Origin: Leptotrichia buccalis C-1013-b
Lineage (GTDB): Bacteria; Fusobacteriota; Fusobacteriia; Fusobacteriales; Leptotrichiaceae
Length of the DNA stretch: 64,000 nt
NCBI RefSeq assembly: GCF_000023905.1
Contig: NC_013192.1
Coordinates: forward strand, 1,612,001 to 1,676,000
Reading direction: 5' to 3'
In this document: positions 1 to 8,109 of the stretch, piece by piece
Numbering within the stretch: the first letter of the stretch is position 1
Layout of the letters: each line of letters starts with the position of its first letter
Program-made: the position numbers and the translations under genes
The notes under the pieces: generated by a model
Databases searched by the model: none
Told to the model about the DNA's origin: nothing
What the model saw: the letters and a program-made list of their open reading frames with translations, nothing else

Positions 1-2
1 AT

Positions 3-221
3 CTGGAAAAAGAACTTAACCTAAAAATAGCTTATTCACGTAGAGATATTAGTTTTAGAAAAATTACTTCTGAAGAACAGAAATATCTTAAGCTAGAGGA
101 TATAAATATGGTTGTTGTTATTGAAACTCATGCCTATCTTTCAAATGGCACTCTATTTCAATACGAAACAATTATTCACCATCCTGAAAAATTTACTTTT
201 AGTGCAATTGCAAAAAGATAA
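3..221 (+). CDS. GntR-family regulator, C-terminal UTRA domain (5' truncated)
   Basis: This is the last 72 codons of a gene that enters from the left edge and ends at a TAA. The translated tail has the look of a UTRA ligand-binding domain: the end reads THAYLSNGTLFQYETIIHHP followed by a short basic terminus, as in sugar-phosphate-responsive GntR/TreR-type repressors. The DNA-binding half lies outside the window. The gene faces the PTS permease and is one gene away from malQ, whose promoters share a palindrome, so I infer that it is the local repressor of alpha-glucoside uptake. The family call rests on the C-terminal signature and context only. Confidence 0.7.
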   Translation: MEKELNLKIAYSRRDISFRKITSEEQKYLKLEDINMVVVIETHAYLSNGTLFQYETIIHHPEKFTFSAIAKR

Positions 222-350
222 GTATTTTAAAAATAAAAGAAAGAACTTTCTTAAGTCTTATATTTTAAAACTTTAAAATTTTTGACTTTTGAAAATTCTT
301 TCTTAATTTTTTTATAAGATTTAAATTTAATTATTTATCAAATTTTATTT
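222..350. other. Convergent intergenic region with weak A/T hairpin
   Basis: This short gap lies between two convergent genes. An A/T-only inverted repeat (ATTTTAAA, then TTTAAAAT, about 264-281) is followed by a T-rich stretch, which would suit a weak bidirectional terminator. No gene is visible. Confidence 0.35.
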
Positions 351-1940
351 TTATCCTTTTTTCATCATTTCTTCGATTCTTTCTCTTACTTGAGGTACTG
401 ACAATCCAATGATTACTTGAATTGCTGTACCTTTTCTAACTACACCGTGAGCTCCTGCCGCTTTAAATGCTGCATCTGGTAATAATTTACTTGCATCTTT
501 TACACTTACTCTAAGTCTAGTTGCACAATTGTTAAGTTCTTCAATGTTTTCTTTTCCACCTAATGCTTCAAGAATGATTGCACCTTTTTGAGCATATTCA
601 TCTTCTGCTGATGATACGCCGCCTTTTGCATCTCCTTCTCCATGTTTAGCTCTATAATCAGCTTTTGAATAAAGTTTCATTTCTTCATCTTCATCTTCTC
701 TACCTGGAGTTTTTAAATCCATCTTTAGAATTAAGAATCTAAATACAACGAAGTAAATTGCTGTAAATATTAATCCTATTACTATTTGAGCAATTACTGT
801 TCCAGAGTGATTTTTAAACATTGGTATCCAGTTTAAGAAGAAGAAGTCTAAAAGTCCTCCACCCATATTTCCAACTACTCCAAAAGCATACATTGTTGCA
901 GCCATTGTTGCAGCTAAACAAGCATGAACTGCAAATAATACTGGAGCTATAAATAAGAATGTAAATTCTAATGGTTCAGTTATACCTGAAATTACTGCTG
1001 TAAATATTATAGGTATTAATAATGCTGCTACGGCTTTCTTCTTATCAGATTTTGCAGTAGCGTACATAGCAAGCGCTATTCCCGGTGCACCAAATATTTT
1101 TGAGTTTCCGTGTAGCGCAAATCCACCTTGTGGGAATAAAGATTTCAATGATTGTGTACTTTGAGCAAATTCTTTTATATGTTGAACCCAGTAAACTTGA
1201 ATTCCATCAGGTACTGCTGCCGGACCAAATACAAACGGTGTATAAACAAAGTGATGTAATCCAGTTGGAATTAAGATTCTTTCTAAGAACGTATAAATCC
1301 ACACTCCAAATATTCCTGAAGCTTTCATAAATCCTTGTAATGCACTAATTCCCATTTGAAATTTAGGCCAAATTAACACTGTTAAGAATGCACAAGGAAT
1401 CATAACTACAAATCCTACTATATATACAAATACTGAACCTTGGAACACTCCTAAGAAATCAGGTAACTTTTTGTCAAAATATTTGTTATGTAAATATACT
1501 ACTAATGCTGCTATTAAGATACCACCAAATAAGTTTGTATCCAATGTTGGAACTCCACCTATTGCAGAATATCCTGTTACTTTATCTGCTACTTGTTTAG
1601 CTGCATCTATTCCATAAAAAACTTTTAATATTGCTGCTACAAAATAATTAAATGTAGTATATAATGCAAATGTTTCCATACATGCCCTTGCATTTGTCTT
1701 TGTTGCCAAGCTGATTGGCAATCCAATTGCGAACAATATTGGCATTTGTCTAAATACTGTCCAACCACCTTCTGATATCACATACCAGAAATTGTACCAT
1801 ACTGTCCCTTCTTCAGCAATTTTTCCCATAACTTCTGTATTAGTAAATACAGAAGATAATCCTACGACTATACCCGTGAATGCAAATAACAGAACCGGTG
1901 CCATCATTGCTCCACCAAATCGTTGAACCTTTTTCATCAT
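351..1940 (-). CDS. PTS alpha-glucoside/maltose-type EIICB permease
   Basis: A 529-residue phosphotransferase permease that imports a sugar and phosphorylates it on entry. The N-terminal EIIC part (about 1-400) is a run of hydrophobic segments with the conserved GITEPLEFTFLF loop near residue 318. After a charged linker (EDEDEE) comes a C-terminal EIIB domain with NNCATRLRVSV, whose cysteine is the phosphorylation site. No EIIA is fused, so phosphate must come from an EIIA elsewhere. The EIIC type matches the alpha-glucoside/maltose/glucose superfamily; neighbouring malQ and an upstream GntR regulator favour maltose or another alpha-glucoside. The ATG at 1940 sits 9 bases after AGGAGG (1951-1956). 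A strong promoter and an operator-like palindrome lie just upstream. The exact substrate is inferred. Confidence 0.88.
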   Translation of the reverse strand: MMKKVQRFGGAMMAPVLLFAFTGIVVGLSSVFTNTEVMGKIAEEGTVWYNFWYVISEGGWTVFRQMPILFAIGLPISLATKTNARACMETFALYTTFNYFVAAILKVFYGIDAAKQVADKVTGYSAIGGVPTLDTNLFGGILIAALVVYLHNKYFDKKLPDFLGVFQGSVFVYIVGFVVMIPCAFLTVLIWPKFQMGISALQGFMKASGIFGVWIYTFLERILIPTGLHHFVYTPFVFGPAAVPDGIQVYWVQHIKEFAQSTQSLKSLFPQGGFALHGNSKIFGAPGIALAMYATAKSDKKKAVAALLIPIIFTAVISGITEPLEFTFLFIAPVLFAVHACLAATMAATMYAFGVVGNMGGGLLDFFFLNWIPMFKNHSGTVIAQIVIGLIFTAIYFVVFRFLILKMDLKTPGREDEDEEMKLYSKADYRAKHGEGDAKGGVSSAEDEYAQKGAIILEALGGKENIEELNNCATRLRVSVKDASKLLPDAAFKAAGAHGVVRKGTAIQVIIGLSVPQVRERIEEMMKKG

Positions 1941-1994
1941 AATTGAATACCTCCTAAAAATTTTATATATTTGATTTATTTTTTCCTTATTTTA

Positions 1995-2022
1995 AATATA
2001 CCACACTTTTTTAAATTGTCAA
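1995..2022 (-). promoter_or_regulatory. Promoter of the PTS permease
   Basis: On the minus strand a perfect -35 TTGACA (2022-2017) is followed after 16 bases by TATATT (2000-1995). The operator-like palindrome at 2023-2040 abuts the -35 on its upstream side. Confidence 0.8.
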
Positions 2023-2040
2023 GACATTTACGTATATCTT
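2023..2040. promoter_or_regulatory. Operator-like palindrome (site 1) of the alpha-glucoside block
   Basis: The core ACATTTACGTATAT (2024-2037) is identical to the core of the site at 3106-3123 in front of malQ. It is centred on ACGT and touches the -35 of the permease promoter. The same placement in both promoters suggests one regulator, probably the GntR/UTRA protein at the left edge. Confidence 0.65.
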
Positions 2041-2157
2041 TTTTAAAAAATTTTTTTAAAAAAATAACCGCTAGGTTAAAAATAGCGATTATTTCAGGGA
2101 TTTTTTTATTTTAAAGTTATTATTTTCTTTTAAAATTATTATTTTTTTAATTTAGAT

Positions 2158-2949
2158 TTAAAATTCTATTTTAACTTCTATTCCAAAATGATCTGACACT
2201 ATTTCTTTATTTTTGTTATTAAATATGACTTTGCTTTCCTTCACTTTTAATTCTTTATTACTGAATATATAGTCCAGTCGTTTTTTCGCTTTATCATTAT
2301 CCCAGCCGTGAATACTTTTATCTACAGTTATTCCGTCATCTTTTTTTTCAGCCATAACATATGTATCAAAAAGTCCTTGAGATAATATATTTTCATAAGC
2401 TGCTACATTTCCGATTGCATCTGTATTGAAATCACCCATTAATATTTTTAAATTGCTATTTTGAGTTCTATTTAAGATTGTCTGAATATTTTTTCCCATA
2501 TCTTCAGTTTCACAATTTGGCAGATTCATATGACAACTGTAAAATTCGATATCCTGACCTTCATAATTAATTGTAATGCTGACAATTCTTCTTGCAGAAA
2601 TAGTTCTCACAGACTGTGCAAAAGTACAGTAAAATTCATCCTCGGCTTTTATTTTATGCCTCGTAATGACTGCCACACCTTCATTATATTTTCCAAAACC
2701 TATATGCGAATTGCTCCAATGAAGATAATAATCTGTATCTGTATATTTTTGCAACGTTTCCAGAAGTACCCAAGCATAATTTTCTTCCCTTATATCATCA
2801 AAAATAATCTTATTATTCATAAGCTGGTTTACTTCCTGCATTGCAATGACATCATATTGTTTTTCCGCAATGGTTCTTGCCAGAATATCAATTTTTTCCA
2901 TTTGATTTTCTTCCAGCCATGCATGAACATTTACTGTTAATATTTTCAT
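2158..2949 (-). CDS. Endonuclease/exonuclease/phosphatase (EEP) family protein
   Basis: A 263-residue protein of the EEP (DNase I-like) superfamily. It starts MKILTVNVHAW, carries the metal-binding glutamate in AMQEVN near residue 39, the GDFNTDA motif in the middle and the terminal SDHFGIEV with the catalytic Asp-His pair. These residues make it an active metal-dependent phosphohydrolase, but the substrate (nucleic acid, phospholipid or small phosphoester) cannot be read from the sequence. No signal peptide is visible, so it is probably cytoplasmic. It lies between the PTS permease and malQ and has its own strong promoter at 3047-3075. The start is supported by GAGGAG ahead of the ATG. Confidence 0.85.
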   Translation of the reverse strand: MKILTVNVHAWLEENQMEKIDILARTIAEKQYDVIAMQEVNQLMNNKIIFDDIREENYAWVLLETLQKYTDTDYYLHWSNSHIGFGKYNEGVAVITRHKIKAEDEFYCTFAQSVRTISARRIVSITINYEGQDIEFYSCHMNLPNCETEDMGKNIQTILNRTQNSNLKILMGDFNTDAIGNVAAYENILSQGLFDTYVMAEKKDDGITVDKSIHGWDNDKAKKRLDYIFSNKELKVKESKVIFNNKNKEIVSDHFGIEVKIEF

Positions 2950-3046
2950 AATATTCTCCTCATTTATTCTTAAATTTTATTTTGTAATAAAATTTATAGT
3001 TTTTTTTTACAGAAAAAATAAATCATATTTTTGTTATCTTAATTTA

Positions 3047-3075
3047 ATGTTACAATATTTTTTTTACTTTGTCAA
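3047..3075 (-). promoter_or_regulatory. Promoter of the EEP-family gene
   Basis: Minus-strand TTGACA (3075-3070), a 17-base spacer and TAACAT (3052-3047). It is divergent from the malQ promoter about 45 bases away, and the palindrome at 3106-3123 lies between them, so one protein could act on both. Confidence 0.75.
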
Positions 3076-3105
3076 CGAAATAATGCTAAAAATAAAAACT
3101 AAAAT

Positions 3106-3123
3106 AACATTTACGTATATGTT
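3106..3123. promoter_or_regulatory. Operator-like palindrome (site 2), upstream of malQ
   Basis: AACATTTACGTATATGTT is an 18-base palindrome in which 8 of 9 base pairs match. Its last bases overlap the malQ -35. The 14-base core is repeated exactly at 2024-2037 in front of the PTS permease. Confidence 0.7.
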
Positions 3124-3150
3124 GACTTTTGAAATAAAATATAGTATATT
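3122..3150 (+). promoter_or_regulatory. malQ promoter
   Basis: TTGACT (3122-3127), a 17-base spacer and TATATT (3145-3150), followed by the malQ ribosome-binding site AAGGAGGA about 15 bases before the ATG at 3208. Confidence 0.75.
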
Positions 3151-3207
3151 TAGTATTGAGAAATAAAAAATTTAATTTTATTAAATAATTTTAAGGAGGA
3201 CATAGAA

Positions 3208-4698
3208 ATGTTTGAGAGAAGTTCTGGTATTTTGTTACATCCTACTTCACTTCCTGGAAAATATGGAATTGGAAGTTTAGGGAAAGAAGCATATAAATTT
3301 GTAGATTTCCTAAAAAAAGCAAATCAGAGATTATGGCAAATTTTCCCACTTGGGCCGACTGGATATGGTGATTCACCTTACCAATGTTTTTCAACATTTG
3401 CTGGAAACCCATATTTAATTGATTTTGACTTATTAATCGAGCAAAATTTATTAGCTGAGGAAGATTTGAAAGGTGTTGATTTTGGAGGAAATGAAGAATA
3501 TATTGATTATGGCGCTATTTATAATCAAAAATATCCTTTACTAAGAAAAGCATATGAAAATTTTAAAGCTAATGAAAATAAAGAATTAAAAGAAAAATTG
3601 GAAACTTTTAAAGCTGAAAATAGCTCTTGGCTAGATGACTACAGCCTTTATATTTCCTTGAAAAATCACTTTAATGGACTTCCTTGGAATGAATGGGAAG
3701 ATGACATCAGAACTAGAAAAGAAGCTGCTATAAATAAATACAAAGCTGAATTAGCTGATGAAATCGAATATAATAATTTTATTCAGTTCCTATTCTTTAC
3801 TCAATGGAATAACGTAAAAAAATACGCTAATGACAATGGAATAAAAATAATCGGAGATATACCAATCTTCGTTGCAGTAGACAGCTCAGACGCATGGGCA
3901 AATCCAGAAATTTTCCTATTCGATCCTGAACTAAAACCTGTTAAAGTAGCTGGTGTTCCGCCTGATTATTTCAGTGCCACAGGACAACTTTGGGGAAATC
4001 CTTTGTACGACTGGGACAAATTAAAAGAGTTAAACTACAAATGGTGGGTAGACAGAGTTAAAGCCAACCTTTCCACTTGCGACATCATAAGAATTGATCA
4101 CTTCAGAGGATTTGATGAATATTGGGCTGTTCCTTATGGAGATAAAACAGCTGAAAATGGTACTTGGTGTCCAGGGCCTAGAACAGACTTATTTAACACC
4201 ATTAAAAATGAACTTGGAGAATTACCTATAATTGCTGAAGATTTAGGAACAATGACGCAAGGTGTTATTGATTTGAGAGAAGCAACTGGATTCCCTGGAA
4301 TGAAAATTCTAGGATTTGCATTTGATTCCAAAGAAGAAAATGACTACTTGCCTCATACTTATACCAAAAATTGCGTAGTTTATACAGGAACTCATGATAA
4401 CGACACATTAATTGGATGGTTTACAAAAGCCAATGAAGACGATAAACAATTTGCAAGAAACTATTTAAATTCAAGATCTGATAATGAAATCCATTGGGAT
4501 GCGATAAGAGGTGCATGGAGCTCTGTTGCAAACATGGCAATCGCTCCAATTCAAGATTTCTTAGGATTAGGAAGCGAAGCTAGAATCAATACTCCTGGAC
4601 TTGCTAGCGGAAACTGGCAATGGAGATTAAAAGATGGTGTGTTGACAGATGAATTAGCAGAAAGAATTGCTAAATTAACAAAAGTTTACTCAAGATAA
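3208..4698 (+). CDS. malQ: 4-alpha-glucanotransferase (amylomaltase, GH77)
   Basis: A 496-residue disproportionating enzyme that transfers alpha-1,4-glucan segments between maltodextrins and releases glucose. It begins RSSGILLHPTSLPG, the usual GH77 opening, and keeps GDIPIFVAVDSSDAW, the nucleophile region RIDHFRGFDEYW, the acid/base region IAEDLG and the third carboxylate region YTGTHDNDT. The length is normal for the bacterial family. It is cytoplasmic. It stands divergent from the EEP gene and the permease, under its own promoter with an operator shared with the permease. It probably processes maltodextrins or glycogen fragments. An intrinsic terminator follows at about 4739. Confidence 0.96.
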   Translation: MFERSSGILLHPTSLPGKYGIGSLGKEAYKFVDFLKKANQRLWQIFPLGPTGYGDSPYQCFSTFAGNPYLIDFDLLIEQNLLAEEDLKGVDFGGNEEYIDYGAIYNQKYPLLRKAYENFKANENKELKEKLETFKAENSSWLDDYSLYISLKNHFNGLPWNEWEDDIRTRKEAAINKYKAELADEIEYNNFIQFLFFTQWNNVKKYANDNGIKIIGDIPIFVAVDSSDAWANPEIFLFDPELKPVKVAGVPPDYFSATGQLWGNPLYDWDKLKELNYKWWVDRVKANLSTCDIIRIDHFRGFDEYWAVPYGDKTAENGTWCPGPRTDLFNTIKNELGELPIIAEDLGTMTQGVIDLREATGFPGMKILGFAFDSKEENDYLPHTYTKNCVVYTGTHDNDTLIGWFTKANEDDKQFARNYLNSRSDNEIHWDAIRGAWSSVANMAIAPIQDFLGLGSEARINTPGLASGNWQWRLKDGVLTDELAERIAKLTKVYSR

Positions 4699-4738
4699 TT
4701 TGTGAAATTTTTTTGAGATTATACAATTTATGATAAAT

Positions 4739-4786
4739 AAAATAGAGAGAATATACAAAATTTGTATTGACTCTCTATTTTTTTTT
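4739..4786 (+). terminator. Intrinsic terminator after malQ
   Basis: AATAGAGAG (4741-4749) pairs with CTCTCTATT (4771-4779) and is followed by a run of T. The loop contains a smaller A/T inverted repeat. Confidence 0.85.
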
Positions 4787-4815
4787 GCTTTTTATTCTCA
4801 TATTTGACAATAAAT

Positions 4816-4845
4816 AAAAAACAACCTTATAAAAAAGTTGTTTTT
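4816..4845 (-). terminator. Terminator-like hairpin merged with the last CRISPR repeat
   Basis: Read on the minus strand, AAAAACAAC (4845-4837) pairs with GTTGTTTTT (4825-4817) and runs into a T tract. The first half of the stem lies inside the altered end of the terminal repeat (4840-4876). It would stop transcription at the distal end of the array. Confidence 0.5.
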
Positions 4846-5772
4846 ATCCTTGTTTTAATGGATACTCTACTTTAACTTTTAACAGGATGGACTGAATGGA
4901 ACGCTGCTGAATGTGGTTTCAATCCTTGTTTTAATGGATACTCTACTTTAACTTGTCTACCATTATACATTTGTTTCCATCTCACATCTGTTTCAATCCT
5001 TGTTTTAATGGATACTCTACTTTAACGATTTGAGAATTTTATGTTATGTAAAAGAACTTTTGAAGTTTCAATCCTTGTTTTAATGGATACTCTACTTTAA
5101 CGAATTCCATTTTCACGACAAAGTTTACTACAGATACGAGTTTCAATCCTTGTTTTAATGGATACTCTACTTTAACTATTATACTTCAGATAAGAAAGGT
5201 GAGATGAGAAAGACTTGTTTCAATCCTTGTTTTAATGGATACTCTACTTTAACACCAGTGGTACAAGGATATGGACAACAACAAGTATGTTTCAATCCTT
5301 GTTTTAATGGATACTCTACTTTAACCTGATTTAACTTTTGCTGTATTAACATCACTTACCGTATGTTTCAATCCTTGTTTTAATGGATACTCTACTTTAA
5401 CAAATGACATAAAAAATGATCGAGACATCAAAAGATTAAGTTTCAATCCTTGTTTTAATGGATACTCTACTTTAACTAGAAGACATACCAGAAGTTGGAA
5501 AATTTTGGATGGGTTTCAATCCTTGTTTTAATGGATACTCTACTTTAACTAAACAAGATGTCCTTTATAATACCGTATCATTCTTTGTTTCAATCCTTGT
5601 TTTAATGGATACTCTACTTTAACACAATTGGTCTACAAAATAAAATTTAGGTTTATGCTTTGTTTCAATCCTTGTTTTAATGGATACTCTACTTTAACAC
5701 ACATTACAAGTAGACGGTATAGAATTAGATCCTGAAATTCAATCCTTGTTTTAATGGATACTCTACTTTAAC
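4840..5772 (-). CRISPR. CRISPR array, 13 repeats / 12 spacers, no adjacent cas genes
   Basis: The 37-base repeat starts GTTTCAATCC and ends CTACTTTAAC on the plus strand. Repeats begin at 4840, 4916, 4990, 5065, 5140, 5217, 5289, 5365, 5440, 5513, 5587, 5662 and 5736. Spacers are 35-40 bases and all different. On the minus strand the repeat ends ATTGAAAC, the usual 3' handle of type I-B or type III arrays, so I place the leader on the right. Eleven repeats are identical; the two outer ones differ at two bases each (4840 copy: TTTTTA for TTTCAA; 5736 copy: AA for GT). No cas gene lies in the window, so the effector must be encoded elsewhere or be lost. The type assignment is inferred from the repeat only. 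Confidence 0.95.
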
Positions 5773-6155
5773 ACCCGTCTTTTTGAGAAAATCCTTTATT
5801 TATTAGTGTTACAGCGATTTTTTCAGACATTAAAATCACATTTTTTTGCTTAATTTTTATTATTTTTTGCTGTTTTTTTAGCATTTTCCGTAACTCCTAA
5901 TGCTCATTTTTATTGACTTTGAGTGGATTTTGCTTCTCATTTTTCATTTCTTATAGTGGTAGGAATTTTTTCTACAGTCTTATTTTACCATATTTTTCTG
6001 ATTTTTCAAAATCTTTTTGAATTTTTATATAAATAACTTCTATTGTCTATCAGTTGAGTAGTCAATTTGTTGTGAATTTTAAACAAGGGGACAAGCCCCT
6101 TGTTATTAAAAATATTTTAGTTTTTAAATAAAATTTAGTATCACACTTTCAATTT
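5773..6155 (-). promoter_or_regulatory. Probable CRISPR leader with promoter
   Basis: This gene-free AT-rich stretch borders the array on the side expected for the leader. A minus-strand promoter is visible: TTGAAA (6009-6004), a 16-base spacer and TAAAAT (5987-5982). It would start a transcript about 200 bases before the first repeat. A perfect GC-rich hairpin lies at 6082-6104. No coding sequence of convincing quality is seen. Confidence 0.55.
6082..6104. repeat. GC-rich hairpin at the end of the purine operon
   Basis: AACAAGGGG and CCCCTTGTT form a perfect 9-pair stem with a 5-base loop. The core CAAGGGG..CAAG..CCCCTTG recurs at 8145-8164. In this AT-rich sequence it stands out; it could be a terminator or RNA-stability element in either direction. 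Confidence 0.6.
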
Positions 6156-6263
6156 TTATTTCTTTTCATTTTTAGCCTTTAATTTTTTCTGAATAAATTT
6201 TACCATCAAAAATCCAGTTAATCCTCCCGCAATCATAACAACAATTACTAATACTTCTTCCAT
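6156..6263 (-). CDS. Tiny single-span membrane protein (35 aa)
   Basis: This is a 35-codon ORF: MEEVLVIVVMIAGGLTGFLM, then a basic tail ending KAKNEKK. It has one hydrophobic segment with a GG..G pattern and a positive C-terminus, consistent with one membrane span with the tail in the cytoplasm. A GGAG lies 12 bases before the ATG, a loose but usable ribosome-binding site. It follows a similar 50-codon ORF downstream of purN on the same strand. I do not recognise it. The architecture and the twin ORF argue that it is real, but coding evidence in so short a frame is weak. Confidence 0.45.
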   Translation of the reverse strand: MEEVLVIVVMIAGGLTGFLMVKFIQKKLKAKNEKK

Positions 6264-6293
6264 ATTATGATTTAACTCCAAGTCTTTCTAAAA

Positions 6294-6446
6294 TCAATCA
6301 TCTAATTTTTCTTCTTCTAATTTATCTTTGCTTTCAATTTTTCCTAATTTTCTAAAAAAAGCTACTATTAATCCTATTCCAGCTACCCCTCCAATAATTA
6401 TCATAATATATGTTAATATCACTAAAATAGTATAATCTGTATCCAT
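6294..6446 (-). CDS. Tiny single-span membrane protein (50 aa)
   Basis: A 50-codon ORF starting MDTDYTILVILTYIMIIIGG, continuing with a glycine-rich hydrophobic span (VAGIGLIVAFF) and a charged tail rich in K, E and D. AAGGA precedes the ATG. It begins 27 bases after the purN stop codon, so it could be the penultimate gene of the purine operon. The following 35-codon ORF has a similar shape (a short polar start, a span with GG, a charged tail), suggesting a pair of related or co-acting membrane microproteins. Function is unknown. Confidence 0.5.
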   Translation of the reverse strand: MDTDYTILVILTYIMIIIGGVAGIGLIVAFFRKLGKIESKDKLEEEKLDD

Positions 6447-6473
6447 ATTTAAGTCATTCCTTTGCTTTTAAAA

Positions 6474-7097
6474 TTATTGTCCTAATAACTTTTTAATCCC
6501 CTCTATTAGCAAAATATGCTCTTTTTCCAGCACTCTCTTTTGCAAAATTTCAGGCGTGTCATTCTCATAAACAGGTACTTTCACATTTGTTATAATTTCT
6601 CCTGTGTCTATTCCGTTATCTACAAAATGGATTGTGCAACCACTTTCTTTTTCCTTGTTTACAATTACGGCTTCGTGGACTTTTATTCCATACATTCCTT
6701 TTCCACCGTATTTTGGGAGAAGTGAAGGATGAATATTTATAATTTTACGATTCCATTTGTTTATAAAACTTTCTGATAAAATTGATAGATAGCCTGCAAG
6801 TACGATGTAATCTGTTCTTTCTGTATCGTTTTCCAAAATAGCGTTTATTTCATCTGATAAATTTTTTCCAAATAACTTTTTATCAAGCATTATGCTTTTT
6901 ATTCCATGTTTTTCAGCTCTTTCCAGTCCAAAGCATTCCCTGTCGGCAATTACATAGGAAATTTCACAGTTTAAGTTTCCATTTTCGATATTGTCGATTA
7001 TTGACTGCAAATTTGAGCCTGAGCCTGATATAAATACTGCTATTCGTGTTTTTTTATTTTTTGATTTGTCTTTTGAATTTTCAATTATTTTAGACAT
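6474..7097 (-). CDS. purN: Phosphoribosylglycinamide formyltransferase (PurN)
   Basis: A 207-residue GAR transformylase using 10-formyl-tetrahydrofolate, step three of purine synthesis. After an unusual basic, polar 16-residue N-terminus comes the phosphate-binding loop AVFISGSGSNLQSIID, then NIHPSLLPKYGG containing the catalytic Asn-His and ESGCTIHFVDNGIDTGEII containing the catalytic Asp. It overlaps the end of purM by 13 bases, so it is probably translationally coupled to it. Two tiny membrane-protein ORFs follow it on the same strand. Confidence 0.95.
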   Translation of the reverse strand: MSKIIENSKDKSKNKKTRIAVFISGSGSNLQSIIDNIENGNLNCEISYVIADRECFGLERAEKHGIKSIMLDKKLFGKNLSDEINAILENDTERTDYIVLAGYLSILSESFINKWNRKIINIHPSLLPKYGGKGMYGIKVHEAVIVNKEKESGCTIHFVDNGIDTGEIITNVKVPVYENDTPEILQKRVLEKEHILLIEGIKKLLGQ

Positions 7098-8083
7098 ATT
7101 TTTTCATCACCTTTTTCAATATGTCCGATTTCATAAGCAGTTTCACCATTTTGTCCTAAAATTTCAATTACTTTTTTCTTATCTTTTGCGTCTACAATTA
7201 ATATAAATCCTACACCCATATTGAATGTTCCCCACATTTCCTCTTCACTTACTCTTGAAAATGCGTCATGCTTAAATAACTCGTGAATTTGAATTTTTGA
7301 TTTTTGTATATTTGCACAAAGTCCGTCAGGTATTGTTCTTGGTACGTTTTCGATTAGCCCTCCACCAGTAATGTGAGCCATTCCGTTGATTTTTACTTCC
7401 TTCATTACAGCCTGAACTGGTTTTACATAAATTTTTGTTGGAGTCAGTAAATGCTCTCCAATTGTTTTTTCATTGTAAACTTCAGTAAAGTCTGTAAATA
7501 ATTTTCTGATTAATGAAAAACCGTTACTGTGAGCTCCACTTGATGGAATTGCAATTAAAACATCATTTTCCTTAACATCTGAACCATTAACAATTTGGTC
7601 CTCTTCTACCGCCCCTACTGCAAATCCTGCAATATCGTATTCACCTGGAGTATAGAATCCTGGCATTTCAGCCGTTTCTCCACCAATTAAGGCAGCTTCT
7701 GACTGCAAGCACCCTTCTACAACTCCGCTTACAATTTCAGCCGATACATTTGAGTCTAATTTTCCACAAGCCAAGTAATCTAGGAAAAATAGCGGTTTTG
7801 CTCCGTGACACAAAATATCATTTATACACATTGCCACACAGTCTATTCCAACTGTGTTGTAAATTCCTGTTTCAAATGCAACTTTTAATTTTGTCCCAAC
7901 TCCGTCAGTTCCAGAAACTAACACAGGCTTTTTATAATCTCCAAGTTTATACAATGCCCCAAAACTTCCCAAATCATTCATAACATTGGCATTATACGTG
8001 CTTTTGGCACCATTTTTTATTTTTTCTACACTTTTGTACCCTTCTTCTTTATCTACTCCCGAATCTTTATAAGAAATTGACAT
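7085..8083 (-). CDS. purM: Phosphoribosylformylglycinamidine cyclo-ligase (AIR synthetase, PurM)
   Basis: A 332-residue ATP-dependent enzyme closing the imidazole ring to AIR. It starts SYKDSGVDKEEGY and carries VSGTDGVGTKLKVAFE, the IDCVAMCINDI strand, the LIGGETAEMPGFY loop and the HITGGGLIENVPR motif, in family order and at normal length. AGGAGG precedes the ATG. It lies downstream of the YciI-family gene after a 134-base gap filled by a nested inverted repeat, and its end overlaps purN. Confidence 0.97.
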   Translation of the reverse strand: MSISYKDSGVDKEEGYKSVEKIKNGAKSTYNANVMNDLGSFGALYKLGDYKKPVLVSGTDGVGTKLKVAFETGIYNTVGIDCVAMCINDILCHGAKPLFFLDYLACGKLDSNVSAEIVSGVVEGCLQSEAALIGGETAEMPGFYTPGEYDIAGFAVGAVEEDQIVNGSDVKENDVLIAIPSSGAHSNGFSLIRKLFTDFTEVYNEKTIGEHLLTPTKIYVKPVQAVMKEVKINGMAHITGGGLIENVPRTIPDGLCANIQKSKIQIHELFKHDAFSRVSEEEMWGTFNMGVGFILIVDAKDKKKVIEILGQNGETAYEIGHIEKGDEKICLK

Positions 8084-8109
8084 TTTTTCCTCCTATTATA
8101 TCTTTTATT

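Noticed and set aside
2530-2940. 136-codon plus-strand ORF opposite the EEP gene
   Set aside because: It lies fully antisense to a well-supported enzyme and has no recognisable domain or ribosome-binding site.
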